Source: Galeopsis tetrahit (taxonomy: Eukaryota; Streptophyta; Magnoliopsida; Lamiales; Lamiaceae). From it: a stretch of 64,000 nt of DNA. Each line of letters opens with the position of its first letter. Within the stretch, counting starts at the first letter, position 1. A program made the translations under genes and the position numbers. The stretch spans positions 18,220,001 to 18,284,000 of the forward strand of contig OY776130.1 in NCBI GenBank assembly GCA_963675135.1, given 5' to 3'. Below, one piece after another: positions 42,290-54,400 of this stretch. The notes below the pieces were generated by a model. It made no database searches, had not been told where the DNA came from, and worked only from the letters and a program-made list of their open reading frames with translations.

Positions 42290-45200
42290 ATGGCTGCAGT
42301 CATTGATGCCAGTGACAAGGGTATCAAATTTGATTGGAGGACCTTCATTATTTCTGAGATGATGAAGGAAAAGGCCAAGTTTAAAGTGAGAGCTCATAAC
42401 AAGGTTGTGCTAGAAGGGAAACTCAAGTATTGCACCAGGGCAAGCTTGTTGATTGAGAGATTTTCCCATTATTCCCAAATGCAAACCTTTGCAAAGCCTC
42501 TCCCAGCTCAAAAGATTCTGTTCAGAAAGCTCAGCAAGAAAACTGAGCAATGGAGGATGATAGTGGCCAAACCTGCTGAAGAAAAGGTGGAGGAGAAGCC
42601 TAAAATGAAGAAAAGGACAAAGGCCAGAATGGTGAAAACAAGGAAAATGTCTCAAATCCCCTCAGAGGAGAAATCAGATGCTTCAACTGAAATTGAAGAA
42701 GTTGCTGAAGAGGGAGTGAGTGTGCCTTCTGATCATTCAGAAGAGTTGAGACAGAAATACAATGAGACTAGACAAAAGTCTAAGGGTGATAAAAGGATCA
42801 GGGAGATTGTACCTGAGAAGGATGGTGAAGGAAGTGGGAGCAGTAGGGCTAGCAAGAGAAGGGCCAAACCTACTGAAAAGGTGTTGGAGCTCCAAGAGGA
42901 AAGGTCTCTACAACTTGCTCTTAGAGAGAGCAGAGCTGAAAGCAGGACCAAATCCAAATCAAGGACCAACTCATTTGGTTCTGGAACTCCAGAATCCAAG
43001 GTCCCTGAAGGTCAACCAATGGAGGCCAACATCCCTGAAATTCAGAATCCTGAGCCCAACTCCCCTGAAACCCATATAACCCCTACCAGTCAGCCTATCA
43101 CCCCCATCAATCTTACAAAGAGATACTCTCCTGAAGGGAGTGTGCAAAGAAGTGGGATAGATGTGCTAGCAGATATAGCAGTTGATGAGATAAGATTAAA
43201 CTCTCCCCTTGACTCATCTATGCTCAATTACTCAAAGCAATTAGAAGCTGCACTTTTTGAGCCAACCCCCCTGAGTAAAGCCCCTTCAGATCCATTGCTC
43301 TCTAAAGCAACTGAAGCACCTTCTATTGCACCCAACCCTTCTGAAGCCAACATTCCTGAATTAAACCTTCCTGAAGCCACATTAGGAGAACACGGAGCCA
43401 ACTCCCCTATAACCCAAAGTCCCCATTCCAGTGGAGATGAGGAGGAGTATACTTATGAAAGTATGCTCAGAGGAGGAGCCATGGCTACTGTGGACAGTCT
43501 GTACCCACAGCTTGCTGAATTTCCAAGAATTCAGAAGACATTTCATGATCTAAGGATGCTTGTTGATGTAAAAGACAAGTCTATGATGGAGATATCACAA
43601 GTCATCCAAGATAAGGGTGCAAACTGGTGGCAAGTGGAGGAGAACATATTGCTACACTTTGCTGGAGTTTCAAAGACAAGATTTCTCATTGATGAGGAAG
43701 TATTTGCAAAGCTGGTAGCTGATAAGATTAATGAGGAGAGGGAAAGAAAATCAAAGGGCATCAGACACCCTGAAAGTAGCTCCAATGATGATGATTCCCC
43801 TGATGATCCCTCAAACCCCTCAAAACCCAACCCTCCTGAAACCCCTCAAGCCAATCTCCCCAAGCCTTTTGTATCTGAAAGATTATCCAACCCTCCTAAA
43901 ACCTATCATAGGAAAGGCTCTGTATCTTCAGAGGTGTTGACCAAGGGTGGTAACACAACCAAAGACACATCTGCCAATGAAGGTTCTTCTGAACCCAAGG
44001 CACAGCCTAAAGATGTGGAGGTTCCTGTTTTAGAGGCTGGTTTGGTTAAGGCCTATTCAGTGTCAGATGAGTTGGACACTGATCAGCCCTTAATCATTCA
44101 GGATGACTCAGTGGCTGTTGATATAAGCACTGTGATCTCCCCACAACTGCCATCTTTGAACCTTGTTGAAGGTGGAGATGCCGCAGGTCTAGGTGAAGGA
44201 GTTGAAAAGGAGATGATAGTTGAAAAACCATAGGGAGTAGTAGATGAAAGAGATGTGGTGATCACTAGGATAGTGAGTGTACCACCAAATGAGGGTGATA
44301 TAAGTGAGGAAGGGCAGGCTATTCTTGAAGTCAAATCTGAACTTCAGGAATCCCTTGATGAGAGGAGGCCTGTACTTTTAAGTGAGGAAATCATTAATGA
44401 AGGAAGAAAAGAAATAGTTGAAAATGAGGAGAAGACTGTTGATGTATCAGAGTCTTATGAAAAAGAAATTGAGGGAGGCAATTGTGTGTTTACTGACTCA
44501 TTTGATTTGTCTGATATTGCAGGTATAACCTTTGATCAAATTTTTGCAGATGAACTCTTAACAGATGCACCCATTCAAGTTGACAGTGGATCAGCACAAG
44601 CCTTGCTTGGGATGCAATCAGAGAAGTTGGATTCCTTGGCTCACCAAGTCCAATCAGCTCATGCAGAAACCTCTGGAGCCTTGGATGAGCATGGAATAAC
44701 TTTGGCATCTGTGGAGATGAGGCTAACTGGCTCAGAGGATGTGGTGTTACCTACCTTGGAGGCAAGGATCAGTGGAGTTGAGACTGGTCTGCAAAACATC
44801 TCCACTGAAGTTATCAAAGCTAAAAACACCATGAGGTCAGTTTCAAAGGATGTAAAGAAATAGCAATCTTTGCTAAGAATCAACCACAATAGGAATGTGA
44901 AGACATTGAGGTCAGTGGTGAAGAAAGCTCTTGGAAGAAAGACTGCCCTGCAAAGACAAAGAGCTGAAGAGCAAAGGCTAGCTATGGTGAAAGCAGCCTC
45001 AGAAAAATTTTCCCAAGAGGTATTGGCCAACATTGCTGAAGGTGCAGTGGCCAACCTCACTGAGCTTCTTAAGGCCCAACTAGATGCATCTCTAAAGACA
45101 ACCATGGAAGAGGTTGTCCAACAGAAAATGAAGTCTGTTCTAGTCTTCCTTAGCTTGAGCAGTGATAGGATGCAAAATATACATGATGAGAATGTATATC

Positions 45201-46486
45201 TGTTGGAGGAAATGAAGTCTCTAACCCAAGCCCAATCCTTATTGGCATCTACTATGAGTGAACTGAAGCCAGAATGTTTTGATGCTGCCAAAAAGGGGGA
45301 AAGGGAAAGAGCAAGGGCAAAAGGTGCCTTAGTAATTGGAAGCCCAGTTAAAGGGGGAAATAGTAAAGACAAAGCCCCTGAAGGAAAGGAAAAAGAATCA
45401 GCAGTGCTGAATTTGGATGATTTGGATGAAGAGGAGCAATTGGCACTTGCCTTGAAAAACTCTATGGCCTCAGCTCAAGAGGAAAGAGTGAGGTTACAGC
45501 AAAGGCCAGGTGGTGAAGTGTCTGGTTTGGACAAAGATGCTGAAGGTGTCCAAACCAGAGGAAAGATTAAGAGGGCAAAAGGAAAGAAAAGACAAGTTGA
45601 AACATTCACTGACTTTCCCAACAGCCTTGATCTTCCACCTGAATTCAGAATTGTTGATGATGAGCATACCTCAAAGAAGGCCAAAACTGCTGAAAAGCCC
45701 AAGAATGCTGAAATATCCAAGACTGCTGAAGAAGACAAGTCTTCTGAAAAAGACAAGTCTACTGAGACCAAGTCCACTGAAGGTGCCAAAGCTTCTGAAG
45801 AGGTAGAGGAGCTGTATGAAGAAGGCTTTGGACCAGGACCCAAGAAAAAGAAAGTGGTGGTGCTAAATGATCCATCAAAGCTGTTTCATGAAGGGTATGG
45901 CAAAGACCCTGAAACACAACAAAAATTGGCCATGATGAGGGCCTAAGAAAAGATGGACTTGATGGATGAAGCACAAAGAGCAAGAGACAAGAGAAGAGCA
46001 GACTTCCAAAAGCCAAGAAGGAAGAGAGCAACATATAACAAGATGAAGCCACAGCTACTAATCCCAATGGACACCAAATATCCTGACTTGGATAAATGGG
46101 TACCAATCCAGCTGAATGACTCATGGGAGGAAGCAAAAAGAGAGTATGTCTATGATCAGTATGTCATTGACAGATGGAACGGAAGAGATGCCGACTCCAC
46201 TTTTGCTGAGTTCATGATAGAGTACTACAGAGAGCTCTATCAACAATTGCTTGCAGCTGCTGACATTGCAAGATTTGAACTCAAAGCTCCCAAGCCAATC
46301 ATTTACATGCCTCCAAAGCTTGAAGGATGGATTGACCAAGCAAGGATTCTGAGAGAATTCACTAAGATCCTCAAGCTGAACAAGATGGTTCTTGGTCCTA
46401 AGGGAACAAACCAAGAAGCCATGGCCTTGAAAAGAAGAGTGTGGGCACAATATGGGATGGTGCCACCTCCTGAGGATGATCTTTGA
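42290..46486 (+). pseudogene. E3 third ORF (uncharacterised), three in-frame stops
   Basis: One frame throughout: 42290-44233, 44255-44863, 44870-45946, 45953-46486, separated by TAG 44231, TAG 44861 and TAA 45944. E2 has GAG, GAG and CAA at the matching codons, so each is a single-base change and the ancestral ORF was about 1,400 codons plus the start now in 42060-42279. Segments: FDWRTFIISEMMKE block, Pro/Glu/Ser-rich stretch, KTYHRKGSVS, coiled coil (about 44600-45230), Lys/Glu/Ala/Ser-rich tract, and conserved C-terminus with WVPIQLNDSWEEAKREYVYD and MVPPPEDDL. No membrane segment was seen. It is single copy where E2 is duplicated. Confidence 0.82.
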
Positions 46487-46946
46487 AATGGCTAAGTCTT
46501 CTGACCTTTCTTGATTGATCAACTATGCTGAAATATGGTCAAGATTGCTGATGTGGTGTGCTATGATAATCTGTTCACTCTGATATGCTCTGGATTGCTC
46601 TGATATAAGCATTGTGCTCTTATACTAAAAATCATGTATATGCTTTGAATTGTGATAGTGAAATGCTCTGATATATTTAGTGTTAATGATTCATGCTCTG
46701 ATATGTTAATTTCAACTATCAACATGCTTGTAATGATTTTCTAATGAATGATAGTTGAATTTGCTTTGAATCAAGAAACACTCATCTCTCTATGCCTATC
46801 TATGGAACTTATGTGCAACATGAATGGTGAATACACTAACACATTGCTTTTCAGGATAATTGACCTTAGTCATATCTTCTGAAGATTAATGTAATAGGTG
46901 TAGCTAAGTCACTTTTGCATAAGTTGTATAGGTTTTGGCATCATCA
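46487..46946 (+). other. E3 3' untranslated region with GCTCTGATA repeats
   Basis: Copies at 46597, 46665 and 46695, with partial copies ACTCTGATA (about 46577) and GCTCTTATAC (46616). It leads to the polypurine tract AAAAGGGGGAAAT. Homologous to 16876-17417 of E2, but the repeat numbers and spacing differ. Confidence 0.75.
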
Positions 46947-46959
46947 AAAAGGGGGAAAT
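46947..46959 (+). other. E3 polypurine tract
   Basis: AAAAGGGGGAAAT directly before TGTTGGGAATAAG of the 3' LTR. Confidence 0.88.
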
Positions 46960-48612
46960 TGTTGGGAATAAGATGAGTTATGTTTTGATTGAATACCAAA
47001 ACCCCCTGAGACATGCCTAAGTCAAATTGAATATGTTCTAGAAATGTTAGAACATATAGTATAAAGGCTAGATGAGGAGCTAATATGTTAGGTAGCTCTT
47101 AGATGATTAGATGCATAATTTGAGGGGGAACACATACTTAGAAGTTCATCTCTATCAAGTCCCCTCAAGGCTCAAAACTCTGGATACAACACTAAGTCTT
47201 TTGAAGACCAACTATACTGATCAGGAGAGTTGTCCAGAGGAGTTGTCTCAGTACAAGAAATCAAGATGAAGTGCTCTGAAAGTTGAGGTCAACTATGCTG
47301 AAGAAATAGAGACAACCATACCCTAGAAAACTACAAATCAACATGCTAAGATCACCTCGAAGTGAAACAAAGGGTATGAGCCAAGTCATCTGAAGAAGAG
47401 CAAGCCAACCTTGCTGATAAGCAAGACTGCTGATAGTGATAAGGAGAGTTGTCCAAATGATGAGGAATGTTGTCTTATCATTGGAACAACCTTCAGAAGA
47501 CATGTCCATATTCTTACAAGAGAATCTGAATGTCAGATATTGGGAAGAGTGCTGCAGAATGAAGACAAAGCTCTTACAGCCGTTTATTTCCCAAATGAGG
47601 ACATGTCACTATCAAGATTCTGTCTTCAAAGTTGAAGAACTAAAAGAAGACATTTATGGACATTGGAGGCTGCCTCTCCAACGGGCAAATCCTTCATTTG
47701 TCTATAAATACAGAAGTGTGAAGACCATTTGAAAGTATCCAACTTCAACCTCAACCAAGCACATCTAACCTCAAATTCTTACAAGCTAGAGTGCTTTCAA
47801 AGCTTTCAAAGACTATCTTAGTCTTCATACACTTCTTCTAAGCTGTACTACATTGTATATCCATACATAAGCTTAGAGAGATATCCTATCCTTATACACT
47901 GATTTTCATTGTAAAGGATATCTCATTAGTTGGAACCTTACTTCAATCCTCATATCTTTCAAGAGTGTAAGTGAGAAGGTTGTAGTAGTAGAAGTGGTAG
48001 GAGCTGACTGTTGAGAGAAGAACAGTTCAGTTCTGAGTTGAGAAGAGGGTACTAGGACTCTAGACATCCTAGGGATCAATTCACCAAGGAGTGGTGTTTT
48101 TGATCAAGTGCACCTTGGCACTATAAAACAAGTTAATTCCAAAGAGAAGGAATTATCCTGTTAAATCAGGGAAAGTGGATGTAGGAGCTTGAGTCTCTGA
48201 ACCACTATAACTTCTTGTGTTGATTTACTTTCAAGTACTTTCATACACTCAACACTGCACACAAAACTGATCTTTCAAAGGATAAACATTCAAAGACTGT
48301 GCTAAACTGATTTGGACAAGTTCCCTGAAACTGGACTGTATTGAATTGACTAAGTGATTTCAGAAACTAAAGGAGTCTAAACTAAAAGGGCCAACCAATA
48401 TTCCGCACATATAACTCCCCTAGATAGTTATTCAACTAAGTACTCAATAGTACTTAGTAGTCTGATTATCTTAGAAGAGTTAATCATCTTCAGTAGAGTT
48501 GTCCAAGACAACCTTGCTTAGCTCTGGTTTGATCAAAGTTAAAAGAATTTGCATACAAGTGTATTCCCCCCCCCCCCCATACACTTGTTATATACTCCTT
48601 TCAGGACCAACA
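46960..48612 (+). repeat. E3 3' LTR (1,653 bp), uninterrupted
   Basis: Same ends as the 5' LTR; it provides the empty-site proof for T2. TATA box at 47701-47710. Poly-C stem-loop at 48555-48588. Confidence 0.95.
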
Positions 48613-48617
48613 GATTC

Positions 48618-49931
48618 AACCCGGGCAAGGCCACATTTGAGAGACTTTCGTATTTTGGCCGGGTGGGATGCCCGGGTTGGATCCACCCGGCCGGGTGACA
48701 TACATTTCGGGGGTTTTTGGCTATTTTCTCCAATTTCGAAGGGCTAAAGTGCAAAAACTCATTTTTGGAATCCTTACAACATATAAAAGGAGCCCTATTT
48801 CAGTTTTGGAGAACAACACACCTTGGAGGGCAACATCTACACACAAACACACATAGTATTAGGTGTTCTTGTTATTTTTGCAATTTCAATTGGAATTTAG
48901 CATAGATTAGAGTTACAATTTACAATTCAAGGAAGATTTCCATTGGGCTTTGTAAGTAATTGAAGTTTATAGCTACATCTCCACTTTTAAGGTGATATCT
49001 ATTTAATTCTCATTTCAATTTAGTAATTCTTCTATTTCTTTCCATTGATTTCTTAATTGTTATGGGTTTTGTGAATTCTTGCATTCTAGCCATGGATTTC
49101 TATCTTAGAGCCATGGGCTAAGTTCTAATTGCCTAGGGTGTTGAAGTTTTGGTGGTTAAGTGGTGTAATTATGGATTAATTGCATGATTAGCTTAGGAAT
49201 TGGGTGTATATGTTTCTAGTGTGGTAATTTGCATGATTCAATTGGTTAATTCACCCTATTAGCTAGCATTGTTGATTTTGTCGACTTCAACGACCGTATT
49301 GGGTCACATAATTAAGAGTGTATGTATGAGCTTGAATTAATTGATTAGAATTAACATAGTAATTAGCTACACCGACCGGGGTTTAATTGCTTAGATAGAC
49401 GACACTAGACACTAGTCGATTAGAGGTCGTCTATTAGATTAGTGAAAGGACGTCTCATAAACATTAGTAACCGTGTTGAACGTGTTTATGAGACACTATC
49501 CTAAGATCTTATGGCATTGATTAGACGATATAATTGCTAGTTAATGTACGTGTTCACTTAGGCCTCACAAGGGATTGGTCAACACACACGAGTGATAGCC
49601 TTTAGCTTTACCCAATACATTAGGTTTAATTTGTGTATTTTAGCCCAATAATTCACCACACAACCTACAAAATGGATACACCCAAGGCAATACTCTCTCA
49701 CTTTGCACTTTCGAAAGGAAGTTAGATATCTTGTTATTGCATTTGTTCATTTCTTCTTGTTTAGTTCATCTAGTTTCGCACTTGTATTTTTAATTCCCGA
49801 AAATCCAAACAAACAAGCTTAGTTACTACAATAGCATGATAACTTGAAACCTTAGGGATTCATTGGCACTCAATTAAGTCATTGGAACGAAAATATACTT
49901 GGGAAACTTATCCAAAAATACGAACAAGTCA
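48618..49931 (+). repeat. G1 3' LTR, right part
   Basis: It continues from the E3 TSD with AACCCGGGCAAGGCCAC and matches the 5' LTR to about 49559, then provides the LTR end (49560-49931) that the 5' copy has lost. It ends AAGTCA before the TSD ACATA (49932-49936). Confidence 0.9.
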
Positions 49932-50297
49932 ACATATGCAAAAATATGTTACATATAACTCAAAATACGTGATAATATGGAATAAGACAATATATTTGTA
50001 ATAAAATGTTATAAAAATGATTATTTGAGTTTGAACTGATCAATATAATATTATATTATAAATAAAATTAATAATATAATATTACTTCAAAGTTTTATAT
50101 TTTAAAATCTGTGAATTGACTGTTTGGAAATATAAATAATTTATATATGTAATAACATATGTCATCTATATAAAATATGCAAAATATATAAACATATATG
50201 TAAAAAACTGTTGCATATGGTCAATAATATATGCAAATATTTTGTTGCATATGCATAATTCCACCAAACAGAAACCTCTAAATCCACCAAAATATTC
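49932..50297. other. AT-rich flank right of G1
   Basis: TSD ACATA then strongly AT-rich DNA with repeated ATATGCAAA/TTGCATAT phrases. The left flank of G1 (28650-28690) has a similar ATATATGCAAAAAATTG phrase, consistent with one ancestral locus. No gene. Confidence 0.5.
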
Positions 50298-50916
50298 TCA
50301 CAATTTCTCCAAATCCAGATCACAATCATACAACACGAAATTCACATTATACTCCATAATTGTAAACACACATTCACAATAATTGGAAATTACACTAGTA
50401 TATCGATTGTGATGGAGGCAAAATCGCGAGGGTCTGTGGCTTGACCGATTGTGCCGGGAAGGGTGGTGTCGGGCCGATTGTGCCGCCATATGATTGTGGA
50501 TGGGGATTTGAATGTTTTGAAATGAGAAATGATAAGAGGGAGAAGTGGAGGATTTCCTCCATGTCAGCCTCTGAGAGGGCGCACGCCGGAGGTGAACAGA
50601 GATCGGTGAGACCATGGTTGGTGCATGAGGAAGAAGATCGGCGGCGCCCTTGATCGGGGAGGGGCGACAATCGGAAGTGGTATGCTGGAAGGTCAACGAC
50701 CGACTCGAAACAACCACCGACGGCGAAAAGCTGAATCGCAAAATTAGATCGCAGAAATGAACAACCACCGAAAATGAATCCACGGCAGACGAAGAGCGTG
50801 AGAAAGCTAACCGCCGACGACGAGCAAGCTGATCGGCAACGAGAACCAAGATTAGAGAACCAATATCCCTCAAATTGCCGGATGAAAGTAATGGAGCGAT
50901 TAAATGTGTGAATCAA
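50298..50916 (-). other. GC-richer block with overlapping hypothetical ORFs
   Basis: Minus-strand ORFs of 191 and 173 codons overlap in different frames (starts 50873 and 50916). Both are Ser/Arg/Pro/His-rich with no domain I recognise. The composition contrast with the AT-rich flanks suggests a captured or relict promoter/leader-exon region rather than two real proteins. I cannot name it. Confidence 0.3.
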
Positions 50917-51142
50917 TTAAATCAAATTTGAAAAGGAAAGTGAATTAGGTTAAATCAATTTCTACATTTTAAGGAAGTTTCGAAATTGAAGGACAAATGG
51001 ATTTTAAATTTCAATTTTAATAACAAATGCGTGAAAAATAGTATTTCAAATTCAAAATTTATTATATTAATGAATTAATATTGTTTTAAGACCAAGGGGC
51101 ATAATTGTATATTACCACATCAATTTGACCTTAATTCTAATA
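50917..51142. other. AT-rich spacer before the Tork-like fragment
   Basis: No ORF, repeat terminus or motif recognised. Confidence 0.3.
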
Positions 51143-52897
51143 CTATAATTTTTTGTCTCTATTTCTAGTTGTGTCTATAGGATTGTCCCTTATATTAGTT
51201 AAACTCATACATACATCTTCTTCATCTTTATCATCTATAAGACCTTTATCATCATCAAACACAACATTAACAGATTCTTGAACAGTGTTAGTCCTAAGGT
51301 TATAAACTCTATAAGCTTTACTATTTCTAGAATAGCCTAAAAAGAAACCTTTATCACTTTTAGAATCAAACTTGTGAAGTTGATCCCTATCATTCAAAAT
51401 ATAACACACACAACCAAATACATGAAAATATTTCACACTTGGTTTTCTAACATTCAGAATCTCATAAGGTGTTTGATTAGTGCCAGATCAAATATAAACT
51501 CTATTAATAATATGACATGTTGTATTCAATGCTTCAGCCCAAAATCTTTTAGAAAGACTTTTAGATAAAAGCATGACTCTTGCCATTTCTTGTAAAGTTC
51601 TATTCTTTCTTTCAACAATTCCATTCTGTTGTGGAGTTTTAGGAGATGAATATTCTTGCAAGATACCTTTCTTATCACAAAAATCATTAAATATGTTATT
51701 CTAAAATTCTCTACCATGATCAGTTCTAATACGACCAACTTTCAAGTTATACACATTTTTGAACCTTTTATAGAGTACTTTAAAAGCAGCAAATGTTTCA
51801 GATTAATCTCTTAAAAACTCAATCCAAGTATATCTAGAAAAATCATATACCATAACTAAGGAATATCTTTTACCTCCAATGCTTTCAGTTTCCATAGGAC
51901 ACATCAAATCCATGTGCAACAATTCAAAGCATCGATGTGTAGAACAATGTGACAGCATTTTATGTGGCACTCTTACATGTTTACCTTTCTGGCATGATCC
52001 ACATACAGTGGTATTCTGGAAACTCAGTTTTGGTAATCCTTTGATTGCATCTGATATGATTAGTTTCTTTATTGCCCTGTAATTTACATGTCCTAATCTT
52101 TGGTGCCATAAGATATTCTCATCATGTTTTGACAAATTGCATACATTAGTTCCAATAAGATAACAGTTATCTGCAGACCTAGTACCAGTCATTAAACAAT
52201 CATCATCTTCGTTCAGAACATAGCAAGACTCTTTGTCAAATTTTACATGCAAATTATCATCACAAAATTGACTAATACTAATCAGATTAGCAAGTAAGCC
52301 ATCAACATGCAAAACGTTTTTAAGCTTAGGAAAACCTTCAACATTCAAAGTTCATTTTCCTATTATCTTTCCTTTTGATCCACCACCATATGTAACATTA
52401 CCACCATTCAAGGTCACATAATCAAATAAGTAGTCTATTTGTCCTGTCATATGTCTAGAACAACCACTATCAAAATACCATAGACCAGGTAAACATGCTT
52501 TCAAGGATGTGTGAACAACATTACATGTAACTTTTGATTTCCATGCAAATTTCATAGAATGTTTCCTAGGATGTGAAGACATTCTGGATAGCATAAACTC
52601 AGTTTTCATATCTTTAACCATTTGCAAGCAGAAGGGACGAATATGACCATATTTAAGAAAATAATGATAAATATACTTCCTTTTAACCTTGTGACAATCT
52701 GTTTGTGCATATGTTACACCTGATGTGTTAGCATTTGCCTTCACAAATTTCACAGGTTTTCTAAAATTTTCAGAAATAGAAGCAGTTTCACCATCATAAC
52801 CTAAACCATAATTATTAGATTTACCAGTAGATATAGCATTATTTACATCAGAAGCACTTTTAGAAAATTTTCTAAAACTTAAAGTAGAGGTGATCAA
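51143..52897 (-). pseudogene. C1 pol fragment (protease, integrase)
   Basis: WYFDSGCSRHMTG protease motif (about 52470) and NVTYGGGSKGKIIGK, then a stop (52352) and LLANLISISQFCDDNLHV. The zinc-binding region is HQRLGHVNYRAIKKL...CGSCQKGK, integrase D is in LLHMDLMCP, with YDFSRYTWIEFL; then come the E region KTPQQNGIVERKNRTLQEM (mixed frames, 51738-51526) and the post-integrase FGCVCYI/GYSRNSKAYRVYN block. A stop stands near 51485 where E-family members read Tyr-Ile-x-Thr. RT and RNase H are absent. Confidence 0.85.
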
Positions 52898-52945
52898 TTT
52901 CTCCTTCAGTTTACAAACTTCAAGATCTCTTCTTGTAAGAAAGAC

Positions 52946-53695
52946 TTATAGCTTAGTGATTGTGTCTTTCAAATCCTCATTCTCTTGATTCAAAGAATTC
53001 AGAGTGAGTTTCTGAGATTTCCAATCATCTAACAATTTCTGATATGTCTCATCATCAATCCTCTTTCCTGCATCATCAACAAAACCATTAAAATAATTCA
53101 AATCTGGGTGACTCTGTTTTGATGTTACTGTAGACGTGAAGACATCGGGTGCAACATCAGAATCTGTATCATCCAGACCATCATCTGAGGAATCATTATA
53201 ATCAATTCTGGTAAAATGAGCACGTTCATTTTCATTAAACTCATCAAGATCATCATTATCTGATTCATCACTCAAGGTATCACTATAATTCAGTTTTTGC
53301 TTCAATCTGGTATTGGCACATTCTTCATTTGCATAATGGCTATATCCAGAACATGCATTGCATTGTACTGATTTTCTAAATTCATGATCATACCTTGGTT
53401 TACCTTCACTTTTTGATGGTCTTGGTGTGAATTGACTCTTCCTCCTTTCTGGTTGTGGTGTTGATGTGTTGATTTAGATCTTAGGCTGAATGTTTCCTTT
53501 AGATTTATGCATAGACTTCTTAAGAAATTTATTAATGTGCTTTGTAAGTAAGGCAATGCTGTTAGGATTGTTAAGGCATTCATCAAGCAATTCCTCATCC
53601 GAATCAACCTCAGTGATGATAGGCTGAATCTCAATTTTTTTTTGATGTCTCTCCTTTAAAAATAACAACTTTCTTATCATCTTTAGTTTCATCAA
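52946..53695 (-). pseudogene. C1 gag C-terminal fragment
   Basis: Mixed frames carry a CCHC-like knuckle (CNACSGYSHYANEEC, with one residue more than the usual H-x4-C spacing), an acidic Asp/Ser/Asn-rich stretch (LSDESDNDDLDEFNENERAH) and a coiled coil (KLTLNSLNQENEDLKD). The gag N-terminal core is missing; the sequence stops at the head-to-head junction near 53700. Confidence 0.7.
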
Positions 53696-53707
53696 CTTTC
53701 TTATATT

Positions 53708-54400
53708 GTGTACATCAAATATCTTGATGAACGAACATGGAGGAGTTTACTGGCTGACTGGATTCAACCACGGACAAAAGCTGTTGATGATCCAGAATTT
53801 TCTGCTTCTGATGTTGCATCAGATGTGCCAACATCTGCTATAACATTTGTCAGGTATCCATTATTTTCGAATACCAGTCTAAACTGTTTTAATGAATTTA
53901 CTTTTGATGAGATAGGTACATTGAGGGAAAGTCACAACTGTGATTTTTCAAAGCTGGATAATGTCTTAATGATTGGTAACATAAAAAGAACAGGCATTGG
54001 GTACAATGATATGTCTTTTAAACCTTTTTATGATAAAAATTCTATTGTGTTTGTTAAGGCAGAAGTAATGGATGATTCTAATATCTCTGTTAAGACACAA
54101 ACTATTGTTGGTAAGGTTGAAAAAGTTTTTACATGTTTTTATTGTTCTGATAAAGGTTATAAACGTCCATATTGTGCTAAACTGAAAAGAGATATGAATT
54201 CTTTTGAAAAGTTGCCTAAAATGACACATCATTCTAAACAACATTTATAGAAAACAGAATGCGTTTTAATATCTGATATGTTATGTAATGTTGTTCAAAT
54301 GTCATTAAAAACACGTGTTCCTGATTCATGGTACTTTGATAATGGTTGTTCTAGACACATGACATGTCAACTTGAATTCTTATCTAATTATAAATCATAT
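53708..54400 (+). pseudogene. C2 gag tail and protease start
   Basis: The ORF 53708-54250 includes SASDVASDVPTSAITFV, similar to SDVAPDVFTSTVTS in C1, and a knuckle-like FTCFYCSDKGYKRPYC. After a TAG the frame continues to CNVVQ...WYFDNGCSRHMTC: the protease active site DSG has become DNG. The solo LTR then interrupts it. Confidence 0.7.

Larger units (their letters stand above)
35340..48612 (+). mobile_element. E3: giant SIRE-like Ty1/copia element, young, internally deleted
   Basis: Complete from LTR to LTR with TSD GATTC (35335-35339 and 48613-48617). Order: 5' LTR (split by T2), PBS, gag, partial pol fused to the third ORF, GCTCTGATA repeats, polypurine tract, 3' LTR. Without T2 it is about 11.8 kb; relative to E2 about 3.3 kb of pol is missing, so an intact relative would be about 15 kb. 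The two LTRs differ by only about eight substitutions by eye plus C-tract length, so insertion was recent. Confidence 0.94.
28696..49931 (+). mobile_element. G1: Athila/Tat-like Ty3/gypsy gag-protease element, split by E3
   Basis: The outer ends are TGATTCGGG (28696) and AAGTCA (49931), flanked by a 5-bp repeat ACATA (28691-28695 and 49932-49936). Order: 5' LTR (its last third missing), gag, protease, long 3' non-coding region, polypurine tract, 3' LTR interrupted by E3 at 35339/48613. Without E3 the element is about 8.0 kb. There is no reverse transcriptase, RNase H or integrase, the layout of gag-only derivatives of the Athila/Tat group, which would depend on enzymes supplied in trans. Confidence 0.85.
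51143..53700 (-). mobile_element. C1: degenerate Tork-like Ty1/copia fragment (gag to integrase)
   Basis: Read on the minus strand: gag C-terminal part (53695-52946), protease (52897-52352), GAG-pre-integrase and integrase (52348-51480), then VFGCVCYILNDRDQLHKF and FFLGYSRNSKAYRVYN to 51143, where it is truncated before RT. Several stops and frameshifts. No LTR is attached at either end. It lies head to head with the related copy C2. Confidence 0.85.

Noticed and set aside
48499..48747. ORFs crossing the E3/G1 junction (48499-48747, 48539-48754)
   Set aside because: They are made by joining LTR end, TSD and G1 LTR; no evidence of function.
50298..50916. Protein-coding gene at the GC-rich block
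   Set aside because: Two overlapping frames are equally open, neither has a recognised domain, and no exon structure was found; reported only as an unassigned block.
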